DNA of 64,000 nt from Salinicoccus halitifaciens (lineage in GTDB: Bacteria; Bacillota; Bacilli; Staphylococcales; Salinicoccaceae). The translations under genes and the position numbers were made by a program. Under the pieces are notes generated by a model. It was not told where the DNA came from. It ran no database searches and saw only the letters and a list, made by a program, of their open reading frames with translations. Location: NCBI RefSeq assembly GCF_021026095.1, contig NZ_JAJNCU010000004.1, positions 55,888 to 119,887 of the forward strand, written 5' to 3'. Positions 15,651-23,104 of this stretch are shown in pieces (the first letter of the stretch is position 1; each line of letters begins with the position of its first letter).

Positions 15651-17141
15651 ATGCCACAAAAAAGCGTACTGGTCATCGGCGGCGGGCTCGGCGGGCTGTC
15701 TGCCGCCATTTCCCTCGCACAAAAAGGATACGGTGTATCGTTATATGAAAAAAATGAGCATCTGGGCGGAAAGCTGAACCGTCTTGAACAGGATGGCTTC
15801 GGATTCGATCTCGGCCCCTCCATCCTGACCATGCCTAAAGTGTTTGAAAAGCTCTTTACGGCGGGCGGAAAGAAGATGGCGGACTATGTCCCGACCGTCA
15901 AGCTGGACCACCAGTGGCGCTCCTTCTTCCCCGACGGCAATGTCATCGATCTCCATGAAGATATAAAGGATATGCAGGAGAAGAATCCATCACTGGGTAA
16001 AAAGGATATCAGGCAGTATGAAAAGCTGCTGGCCTACTCAAAAAAATTGTATGATACGACCGAGAACAGCTACTTCAAAGGGGTCGATGATGAGAAGGAT
16101 ATTTTGAAGTATCAGGGGCTGCTCAGCACATTGAGGGGCTTTGATCTTTTTTCAACGGTGCATCAGGCGATTGATAAGCGGATCAGCAATAAGCAATTGA
16201 GTGATATGCTTTCATACTTCGTCAAATACGTCGGCTCCTCCCCCTACGATGCACCGGCTGTATTGAACATGATGATTTATATGCAGCATGACCAAGGTGT
16301 ATGGTATGTACCGGGCGGGATGGACCGGTTGGCCAAAGGCCTCGTACAGCTTGCCGGGGAAACCGGTGTGGAGATCCATACCGGTAAGCAGATCAAAAGG
16401 CTCCGGGATTCAGAAGGCAGGATAGACGGCGCCGTCCTCGATGACGGGACAGTTTTAAGCGCAGACTATTACATTTCCAATATGGAAGTCATCCCGGCTT
16501 ATGAGAAGCTGATCGGGGGAAATGAAGACTACGTCCGGAAACTGAAGAAGAAATTCGAGCCTGCGAGTTCCGGCCTTGTCATGCATCTGGGCGTGAAGAA
16601 GAGCTATCCGCAGCTTGCCCATCATAACTTCTTCTTCGCAGAAGATATGAAAAAGCAGATGAATAACATATTCCATAAGCACAAACTGCCCGATGATCCG
16701 GTCATCTACCTTGTGAACCCCAATAAGACGGACCCGGAACAGGCGCCGCCGGGACATGAGAATCTGAAAGTGCTCCCCCACATCCCATACATCCAGGATG
16801 AGCCTTTTACAGATGAAGACTATGAGTGGTTTGCAGAACTGACACTGGTCAAGCTTGAGCGCATGGGACTCACGGATCTGCGGCAGAACATCGTCACAAA
16901 AGATGTATGGACGCCGGAGGACATCCAGCGGGTATACGGCTCCGACCGCGGTGCAATCTACGGCACCCTGTCGGACCGCAGGAAGAATAAAGGATTCAAG
17001 CACCGGAAGCAGAGCGAACTCTATGAGAACCTTTATTTTGTCGGGGGTACGGTGAATCCCGGCGGCGGAATGCCGATGGTCACCTTGAGCGGCCAGCATG
17101 TATGCGAGCAGATCGTCGCAAGGGATTCAGGGGACAATTGA
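15651..17141 (+). CDS. crtP: 4,4'-diaponeurosporene oxidase
   Basis: A 496-residue FAD-dependent carotenoid oxygenase of the phytoene desaturase family. The FAD-binding motif VIGGGLGGLSAA starts at residue 7; the segments GFGFDLGPSILTMP, HQWRSFFPDG and PQLAHHNFFF match S. aureus CrtP more closely than CrtN, and the C-terminal GGGMPMVTLSGQ closes the FAD site. CrtP oxidises the terminal methyl of 4,4'-diaponeurosporene towards the carboxylic acid used for staphyloxanthin-type pigments. Ribosome site is AAGGAGAGG. It heads a same-strand cluster crtP-crtO-crtN-crtQ, an order different from S. aureus crtOPQMN. Confidence 0.9.
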   Translation: MPQKSVLVIGGGLGGLSAAISLAQKGYGVSLYEKNEHLGGKLNRLEQDGFGFDLGPSILTMPKVFEKLFTAGGKKMADYVPTVKLDHQWRSFFPDGNVIDLHEDIKDMQEKNPSLGKKDIRQYEKLLAYSKKLYDTTENSYFKGVDDEKDILKYQGLLSTLRGFDLFSTVHQAIDKRISNKQLSDMLSYFVKYVGSSPYDAPAVLNMMIYMQHDQGVWYVPGGMDRLAKGLVQLAGETGVEIHTGKQIKRLRDSEGRIDGAVLDDGTVLSADYYISNMEVIPAYEKLIGGNEDYVRKLKKKFEPASSGLVMHLGVKKSYPQLAHHNFFFAEDMKKQMNNIFHKHKLPDDPVIYLVNPNKTDPEQAPPGHENLKVLPHIPYIQDEPFTDEDYEWFAELTLVKLERMGLTDLRQNIVTKDVWTPEDIQRVYGSDRGAIYGTLSDRRKNKGFKHRKQSELYENLYFVGGTVNPGGGMPMVTLSGQHVCEQIVARDSGDN

Positions 17142-17213
17142 TGTACCCCCAGTTTTAAAGCCTACACATTTAATGGCAATGCCCGAAAAAATGAACTGTC
17201 AGGAGGCCAAACC

Positions 17214-17687
17214 ATGCAGGTGATTTCATTTCCCCTCTTTTGGACGATCGTCATAGATATAGGTGCCTGGTTCTTTTTCCATATGGCCATTTCAGTCCTC
17301 TGTCTGAAACTCCCTTCCGGCGCGTTCCGGAACAATGCTTTCTGGTCCCGCATCTATTCATGGGAAAAATCAGGGGCGCTCTGGCATCAGCTGTTCCGGG
17401 TCAAGTCATGGAAAGGCAGGCTGATCGACGGCGCCTCCCTGTTCAAAAGAGGGTACCGGAAGAAATCACTGCACGGCATGAACAGGGCAGACCTTGATAC
17501 ATTTGCCATGGAGACGGAACGGGCCGAGCTCACGCACTGGCTTTCGATACTGCCCGCCCCGCTGTTCTTTCTATGGAACCCGCCTTTGGCGGGATGGCTG
17601 ATGATCGTCTATGCGCTCGCTTTCAACCTGCCCTTCATCATCACACAGCGGTATAACCGCGGCCGCATCAAAAAGATGCTGTCGTGA
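17214..17687 (+). CDS. crtO: Glycosyl-4,4'-diaponeurosporenoate acyltransferase
   Basis: A 157-residue membrane-associated protein. It has hydrophobic helices at about residues 10-32 and 105-140 and the conserved segment WEKSGALWHQLFRVKSWKGR, with GASLFKRGY next, as in CrtO of S. aureus (165 residues). CrtO esterifies the sugar C6 of the glycosyl carotenoid with a fatty acid, the last step to staphyloxanthin. ATG start with GAGG seven bases upstream. Its presence implies that the pigment is acylated, and so glycosylated first by CrtQ. Confidence 0.87.
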   Translation: MQVISFPLFWTIVIDIGAWFFFHMAISVLCLKLPSGAFRNNAFWSRIYSWEKSGALWHQLFRVKSWKGRLIDGASLFKRGYRKKSLHGMNRADLDTFAMETERAELTHWLSILPAPLFFLWNPPLAGWLMIVYALAFNLPFIITQRYNRGRIKKMLS

Positions 17688-17766
17688 TCCGGGAGGTTTT
17701 TATTTTACAAAGGGCCGGCAGACATTTGAGACATGATTGAATACGTTTAAGGAGCGGGATGTGAAC

Positions 17767-19278
17767 ATGACAAAGAAAGTGATCGTCATCGGGGCGGGTG
17801 CCGCGGGGCTGGCAAGTGCAATCAGGCTGCAGCATGCCGGCTATCAGGTGGAAATCCACGAAAAGGAGTCCACCCCGGGCGGGAAGATGAACCGTCTTGA
17901 GAAGGACGGGTATCAATTCGACCTCGGGCCGAGCATCGTCATGATGCCTGAATTATACAGGGAAATATTCGAGCTTTGCGGACGTGATCCCGATGACTAC
18001 ATTCCAATGGAGAAATTGGATCCGATGTATCGTGTGTACTTCAGCGACACGCCGGATGATCCCATCGACATCTCCTCCGACCTGACTGAACTGACCAGGA
18101 TGATTGAATCCATCAGTCCCGGGGACACTGGAGGGTTCCTTCAATATCTGCATGACATTTATAAAGGGTACAACTTTGCACGTGACAACATCCTGAAGCG
18201 GCCATTCAACAAAAGACGGGACTTCTACAATCTTTCGATGTTCAGGGAGGCACCGGGAGTGAGACTGGTGGGGACAGCCGATAATTTCATCGGACGGTAT
18301 ATAAAAAGCGAGCGCCTGAAGCAGGTCATGGGTTTCCAGACACTGTACATAGGCATTTCCCCGTTCAGCGGCCCTTCTTTCTATTCGATGATTCCGATGA
18401 TCCAGTTTTTATACGGAATCTGGTTCATCAAAGGCGGGATGTACACCATGGCAACAGCGATGGAGCGGCTTTTCAAGGAGCTTGGCGGGGAAATTTTTTA
18501 CGGGAGCCCGGCCCGGGAAATCTCCATCGAAGACGGGAGGGCGACCGGCATCAAGGTTGACGATAAGAAGATCGATGCCGATTTTGTAGTCTGCAACGCG
18601 GATTTCCCATATGCGATGAAGCACCTGGTGAAGCGGCCTGCGGATAAGGGTAAGTTCACCGACAGGAAGATTGAAGGCATGAAATATTCCTGTTCCGCCT
18701 TCCTTCTCTACTTGGGGATGGACCGTAAATATGAAGACGTCGAACATGTCCATAATTTCATATTCAATGAATCTCTCGAGAAGAACATGCATGACATCTT
18801 TGAAGGCAAGAAGTTGGAGCACGCTTCCTTCTACGTCTATATCGCATCGAAGCTCGATCCGTCGCTCGCGCCCGAAGGAAAGGACGGGCTGTATATACTG
18901 ATGCCCGTATCCGACCTCGGTACAGCCGACTACGAGTGGAATGATGAAACGATCCGATACTACCGTACATACATCTTTGAAACTTTGAAAAAAATTCGTG
19001 GATTTGAAAACATCGAGCAGGAGATCGTGACGGAAACCACCTTTACACCGGTGGATTTCGCATCCAGGTTCAATGCATACAACGGGGCCGCCTTCGGGCT
19101 GCAGCCGACCCTCTCCCAGAGCATACACAACCGGCCGCAAAGCAAATCTCCGGACTGTGCCAATCTGTATTTCACAGGCAGCAGCACACACCCGGGCGCA
19201 GGTGTCCCTATTGTGCTGCTGTCGGCAGGCATTGCCGCAGAGGCACTCATCCGGGACGACAAAGCCACTCCGGAATGA
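17767..19278 (+). CDS. crtN: 4,4'-diapophytoene desaturase
   Basis: A 503-residue FAD-dependent desaturase. The FAD motif VIGAGAAGLASA begins at residue 7. FDLGPSIVMMPELY, FQTLYIGISPFSGPSFYS, SCSAFLLYLGMD and the C-terminal THPGAGVPIVLLS follow the S. aureus CrtN sequence pattern closely, which distinguishes it from the crtP paralogue two genes upstream. CrtN introduces three or four double bonds into 4,4'-diapophytoene to give diaponeurosporene. ATG at 17767 is chosen with AAGGAGCGGG upstream; a GTG two codons earlier is too near that site. Confidence 0.9.
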   Translation: MTKKVIVIGAGAAGLASAIRLQHAGYQVEIHEKESTPGGKMNRLEKDGYQFDLGPSIVMMPELYREIFELCGRDPDDYIPMEKLDPMYRVYFSDTPDDPIDISSDLTELTRMIESISPGDTGGFLQYLHDIYKGYNFARDNILKRPFNKRRDFYNLSMFREAPGVRLVGTADNFIGRYIKSERLKQVMGFQTLYIGISPFSGPSFYSMIPMIQFLYGIWFIKGGMYTMATAMERLFKELGGEIFYGSPAREISIEDGRATGIKVDDKKIDADFVVCNADFPYAMKHLVKRPADKGKFTDRKIEGMKYSCSAFLLYLGMDRKYEDVEHVHNFIFNESLEKNMHDIFEGKKLEHASFYVYIASKLDPSLAPEGKDGLYILMPVSDLGTADYEWNDETIRYYRTYIFETLKKIRGFENIEQEIVTETTFTPVDFASRFNAYNGAAFGLQPTLSQSIHNRPQSKSPDCANLYFTGSSTHPGAGVPIVLLSAGIAAEALIRDDKATPE

Positions 19279-19325
19279 TGAAAATAGCAAATGGTCACTG
19301 AACGTATTGAAAGGAGGAGTATCTT

Positions 19326-20432
19326 ATGATGATCAACCTTATACTGGGTTTTCTCGCCATTGTTGCCGGCATCGTCATGTTTTACTCCCTGCCCTCACCT
19401 TCAGGCCGGGATGAAAATGGCCGGTATCCCTTTTTATCCATCATCATCCCTGCAAGGAATGAAGCAGAAAGGATTCCACCCCTGCTCGAATCCCTGCACG
19501 AACAAAAATACAGGCTGTTTGAAGTCCTGGTCGTCGATGATCATTCCACGGATGACACCGTCAAAGTTGCAGCATCTTTTGGTGCGACGGTGCTGCACAA
19601 TGAATCGAAAGAAGCCGGCGCCGGAAAATCATCAGCATGCTGGCACGGCGTGCAGCATTCAAAAGGAGAATGGCTGCTGTTTCTGGATGCCGATACACGC
19701 TTTTCCAATCCTGACAGCCTTTCGCATCTGCTGGCACAGTATCGGCGGAAAGGGGCCCGGGGGATACTGTCCCTGCAGCCCTTCCACACCATTGAAAAAT
19801 TATACGAGAACCTTTCAGCCATCTTCAACGTGATTGTCATTGTGGGGATGAATGTGTTCACCATCCGGGGGAAACAGTTTGAGCCTGCAGGCTCTTTCGG
19901 CCCCTGTATTCTGTCCGACAGGGAAGGTTACTTCTCGACTGGCGGGCATAAGGGGATACAGGAGGCAATCATGGATGATCTGGCGCTCGGACAGGCCTAT
20001 CTCGATAAAGGTCTGCCCGTTCATTGCCTCGGGGGCAGGGGCGTCATTTCTTTCCGCATGTATCCTGAAGGACTGGGAAGCCTTGTGGAGGGCTGGTGCA
20101 AGAGCTTTGCGCTCGGCTCCAAAGCGACACACCCTGCCGTCATGCTGATGACCATCATCTGGATTTCGGGCAGCTTCATAAGCTCCGGGGCATTTATTTC
20201 CTCCATCCTCTCAATGGATATCGTGATGATCATGCTCACCGGCCTGCTCTATTTCCTCTATGCATTTCAGACGATGGTATTCGCCCGGAGATGCGGCGAC
20301 TTCAAAAAAATCATTTTTATATTCCACCCAATCCTGTTCACATTTTTTGCAGGCATATTTATATACTCACTCTTCCGGGTATATGTACTGCGTTCCGTGA
20401 ATTGGAAAGGCCGGAAGATCAACGTCAAATAG
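19326..20432 (+). CDS. crtQ: 4,4'-diaponeurosporenoate glycosyltransferase
   Basis: A 368-residue family-2 glycosyltransferase. It starts with a membrane anchor helix, then the GT-A domain: FLSIIIPARNEAERIPPLL, the nucleotide-binding VLVVDDHSTDDT and the metal-binding LFLDADTRF (DxD) near residue 122. Three C-terminal helices anchor it (about residues 270-355). It corresponds to S. aureus CrtQ, which links glucose to the carboxyl of diaponeurosporenoate at the membrane. AAAGGAGGAG is the ribosome site; either of two adjacent ATG codons could be used. Confidence 0.88.
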   Translation: MMINLILGFLAIVAGIVMFYSLPSPSGRDENGRYPFLSIIIPARNEAERIPPLLESLHEQKYRLFEVLVVDDHSTDDTVKVAASFGATVLHNESKEAGAGKSSACWHGVQHSKGEWLLFLDADTRFSNPDSLSHLLAQYRRKGARGILSLQPFHTIEKLYENLSAIFNVIVIVGMNVFTIRGKQFEPAGSFGPCILSDREGYFSTGGHKGIQEAIMDDLALGQAYLDKGLPVHCLGGRGVISFRMYPEGLGSLVEGWCKSFALGSKATHPAVMLMTIIWISGSFISSGAFISSILSMDIVMIMLTGLLYFLYAFQTMVFARRCGDFKKIIFIFHPILFTFFAGIFIYSLFRVYVLRSVNWKGRKINVK

Positions 20433-20501
20433 CCGGCGTTTATTTGCCGGGCCTGCCACTTCTGCATAATGAAAAAACTGAAAGCGAGGCCAGCCGTCAT
20501 G

Positions 20502-21386
20502 CCTAAAATCATCATTGCAAAATTACTGAGGCTCTTTCCCAACAAGGCAGTTAAAAAACCAATGGTCGATCCTCAGCCTGTGAAAATAAAACAAGATATC
20601 ATCGTTGACACATCCGTCGGACCTACCGACATATCAATTTATTATCCATTGGAAGCAGAAAAAGAAAAACACCCCGTATACATCAATTTCCATGGCGGTG
20701 CCTTCATAATGAATGATAAAGAGATGGATGATCCGTATTGCAGATACCTCGCCAATCAGACGGGATGTGCGGTCCTCAACATCGATTATGTGAAAGCACC
20801 TGAATACCCTTTTCCGAAAGCGATCGAACAGAGCTATGATGTGTTCCGGTGGATGAAGGCCCACGCGGATGACTTGAACATCGACCCTGAAAAGGTGATG
20901 GTGGGCGGACAAAGTTCAGGGGGCAACATCGCCGCTGCATTCTGCCTCCATCTTGAAAATAAGATGGAGAAGCAGCCGCTACTGCAGGCATTGGCTTATC
21001 CGATGCTGGATTTCGTCACATCATATGCCAGGAAACCCGACCCAAGTAAGCTGCGCGCGAAATTCCCGCAAGCCGCACATTTTTTGAATGTATGCTATGT
21101 GCCCGAAAAGGAAATGGCCCGGAATCCCCTCGCCTCCCCGGTATATGCGGATGTGAGTGACCAATTGGCCCCTGCCCTCATCCTCATTGCCGAGCATGAC
21201 GCCTTCAGGCCGGAAGCGCAAAGGTATGTAGAAAAATTGAAATCTGCCGGCGTCAGCGTCCAAAATGTCCTTTTCAAAGACTGTTCCCATGCTTTTACGC
21301 ATTTCGGCCCAAAAGAAAAAGCCCTGGAGGCCTGGCAGTTGATTGCGCGGAGGATTAAAGAAGCGGCCAACCCCCGGCAGGTCTGA
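20502..21386 (+). CDS. HSL-family alpha/beta hydrolase (esterase)
   Basis: A ~294-residue esterase of the hormone-sensitive-lipase family. The oxyanion motif is INFHGGAFIMND (HGGA), the nucleophile elbow GGQSSGGNIAA (Ser about residue 140), with the Asp in IAEHDAFRPEA and the His in DCSHAFTHF. No signal peptide is seen. I prefer ATG 20502 (GAGG nine bases upstream); ATG 20469 is also in frame but has no ribosome site. It is the last gene before a strong terminator on the crt strand, 69 bp after crtQ, so it is probably in the same transcript; action on carotenoid or fatty acyl esters is a guess from position only. Confidence 0.85.
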   Translation, partial: PKIIIAKLLRLFPNKAVKKPMVDPQPVKIKQDIIVDTSVGPTDISIYYPLEAEKEKHPVYINFHGGAFIMNDKEMDDPYCRYLANQTGCAVLNIDYVKAPEYPFPKAIEQSYDVFRWMKAHADDLNIDPEKVMVGGQSSGGNIAAAFCLHLENKMEKQPLLQALAYPMLDFVTSYARKPDPSKLRAKFPQAAHFLNVCYVPEKEMARNPLASPVYADVSDQLAPALILIAEHDAFRPEAQRYVEKLKSAGVSVQNVLFKDCSHAFTHFGPKEKALEAWQLIARRIKEAANPRQV

Positions 21387-21408
21387 AGGTGAAAGTGTCG
21401 GATACCTG

Positions 21409-21438
21409 AAAAAGCCCGGGGTTTCCCGGGCTTTTTTT
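21409..21438. terminator. Bidirectional intrinsic terminator
   Basis: AAAGCCCGGG-GTTT-CCCGGGCTTT hairpin with a seven-T tail; closes the crt-esterase unit and the convergent DUF975-like gene. Confidence 0.9.
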
Positions 21439-21440
21439 GA

Positions 21441-22460
21441 TCAATAGTTCCTGTCATCCAAAGGCTTGAGATCATCACCGATCCGGCCGTCATACGCCGG
21501 ACCTTCACTGCCGGAGGCCGCGGCCTCTGCCGCCCTTGCATCCAGCTCATTGCGCCCTTCGAAATAAAACGCAACGACCGACCCGAGCATCATGTACATC
21601 ACATAGATGTATACGGCAAAGATCGCCAGGCCGGCGGCAATCAGGATCAGTGCGAATAATATGCCGCTGTCCGTTGCGCCGAGCACAAGGCTCCCGAGCA
21701 GTGCTGCCGCGATGATGCCGATGATGTAAAGCACGGTCACACCGATCATCAAAAGGATATTGCTGAAGAACAGCTTCACCAGGCTCTGATCCGCCTGGAA
21801 CATGACTTTGAATGCAATCGAAAATTTATCGAAAGTCGGGATGTGCGGCTGGTCCACATAGACCAGATACAAAAGGACCATATAGATCATCAGGAGTATG
21901 AATGGTATATACATCAGGAAGACCACCAGCAGATTGAGGGTGATCATCAGTATGACGAGGCCGATCTGGCCCGTGACCATCGCAGCCGATGCTTCGAGCC
22001 CCTCATAGGACATGCCGCCGAGCGCTGCGGAAAACGGCAGGTTGATCGCTGTCAGCACAAGCTGCATCAGCATGCTGATGGCGAAATTGATGACCAGGTA
22101 GGCGACGATCACAAGGATGGTGAGCTTGACGGCCTTGCCGTACCTGCCCCCTTTAAAGACGAAGAACAGATCGGAAAACCCGTAGGGCGACCGCTGATAT
22201 GCCGATGTGAAAAACTTGATGATGCCGATGCTCAGAGGATAGATGACGAAGACACCGAACAGGAATAACAAAAAGAAAACAATGAACGCATACAATATTG
22301 CCCATGTGCCTTCGCCTATCGCAAACAATGGCAGCAGGGCAATCAGCATGACCGCAAAAAATGAAACTGTCATCACGATGCCTGCAAGTATCGTCAGGCC
22401 GATGACCTTCCCCGCCTGCCCTTCTGCATTCCTTCTGAATAATGACTGGTACTGGAACAT
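21441..22460 (-). CDS. DUF975-like multispanning membrane protein
   Basis: A 339-residue protein with about seven membrane helices and a polar C-terminal tail of ~35 residues rich in Ala, Glu, Gly and Asp. The FFTSAYQRSPYGFSDLFFVF segment, where a surface helix precedes the third or fourth helix, and the paired long hydrophobic stretches are like the DUF975 family of Firmicutes. Those proteins have no established function. It is divergent from the marR-MMPL pair with 173 bp between the start codons. Confidence 0.65.
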   Translation of the reverse strand: MFQYQSLFRRNAEGQAGKVIGLTILAGIVMTVSFFAVMLIALLPLFAIGEGTWAILYAFIVFFLLFLFGVFVIYPLSIGIIKFFTSAYQRSPYGFSDLFFVFKGGRYGKAVKLTILVIVAYLVINFAISMLMQLVLTAINLPFSAALGGMSYEGLEASAAMVTGQIGLVILMITLNLLVVFLMYIPFILLMIYMVLLYLVYVDQPHIPTFDKFSIAFKVMFQADQSLVKLFFSNILLMIGVTVLYIIGIIAAALLGSLVLGATDSGILFALILIAAGLAIFAVYIYVMYMMLGSVVAFYFEGRNELDARAAEAAASGSEGPAYDGRIGDDLKPLDDRNY

Positions 22461-22551
22461 TCAACTCACTCCCCGGTATTTATTTATTATAAGAATACCA
22501 CTCCTTCTGAATTTGTGCGATATACGGCACAGTCTGCAATGGTGTCATTCA

Positions 22552-22614
22552 TTGAACACAATCATCAAACGTGCTAAACTCTTTCTGTGGCAAAATAGTA
22601 CAGCATGCTAAACT
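22552..22614 (+). promoter_or_regulatory. Promoter and probable MarR auto-operator
   Basis: TTGAAC (22552-22557), 17-base spacer and TAAACT (22575-22580) make a good SigA promoter. Just downstream, 22597-22614 reads AGTACAGCATGCTAAACT, an 18-bp palindrome with seven of nine base pairs matching and a perfect AGCATGCT core. The octamer GCTAAACT occurs both at the -10 (22573) and inside the palindrome (22607). This placement fits autorepression by the MarR protein encoded next. Confidence 0.5.
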
Positions 22615-22633
22615 ACATGAAGGAGGCAGACGA

Positions 22634-23104
22634 TTGGAAAAGATGCCGGATACTTTGAACAACCTGCGGGACATATACGGATACGGCTATGCATCCATCT
22701 TCGATGATGTCACGGACACCGTGCAGAAACTGCACATTTCAAAACCCCAGATGGCAGTCATCAAGTATTTGTTCATCCATCAGCAGGCGACGCCGACGGA
22801 ACTGACCGAGGCGCTCAACACGACCAAAAGCGCGACGACCCACACGCTGAAAAAGCTTGCCAATAAAAACCTGGTCACTTTCAAGGAAAATGAATTGACC
22901 AATGACCGGCGGTCAAAGCTCGTATCACTCAATGAAAATGCCGAAAAATTGCTGATCGAGTTTTTGTCGAATATAAAAGATTCGATTTATCAGGATATCA
23001 AGGATATCAGTGAAGAAGAATTGAATGAGTTGCATCAGGCAACCGAAATCATACTTAAACATATCGACGGAGGAAGAGTGAATGAAACATATCCTGAAAT
23101 TTAA
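22634..23104 (+). CDS. MarR-family transcriptional regulator
   Basis: A 156-residue winged-helix protein. Recognition helix region is TPTELTEALNTTKSATTHTL (about residues 55-74), followed by the wing FKENELTNDRRSKLVSL with the conserved D-x-R-S/K motif, and long dimerisation helices at both ends. TTG start at 22634 has AGGAGG seven bases upstream. The stop codon lies inside the next gene, so the MMPL exporter is translationally coupled. It most likely represses its own operon and is released by a toxic lipid, drug or other exporter substrate. Confidence 0.88.
   Translation: MEKMPDTLNNLRDIYGYGYASIFDDVTDTVQKLHISKPQMAVIKYLFIHQQATPTELTEALNTTKSATTHTLKKLANKNLVTFKENELTNDRRSKLVSLNENAEKLLIEFLSNIKDSIYQDIKDISEEELNELHQATEIILKHIDGGRVNETYPEI

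Noticed and set aside
15537..15722. Minus-strand frame covering the crtP upstream region
   Set aside because: Overlaps the crtP ribosome site and start on the opposite strand and has no support.
15651..17141. Calling the first carotenoid gene crtN
   Set aside because: Its internal segments (FGFDLGPSILTMP, HQWRSFFPDG) follow CrtP, while the gene at 17767 follows CrtN.
18409..19290. Long minus-strand open frame opposite crtN
   Set aside because: It is antisense to a clearly conserved gene, has no ribosome site and its composition mirrors the codon pattern of crtN.
19640..19656. TGGCAC...TGC as a sigma-54 promoter
   Set aside because: It lies inside the crtQ coding sequence, has the wrong spacing and faces no downstream start.
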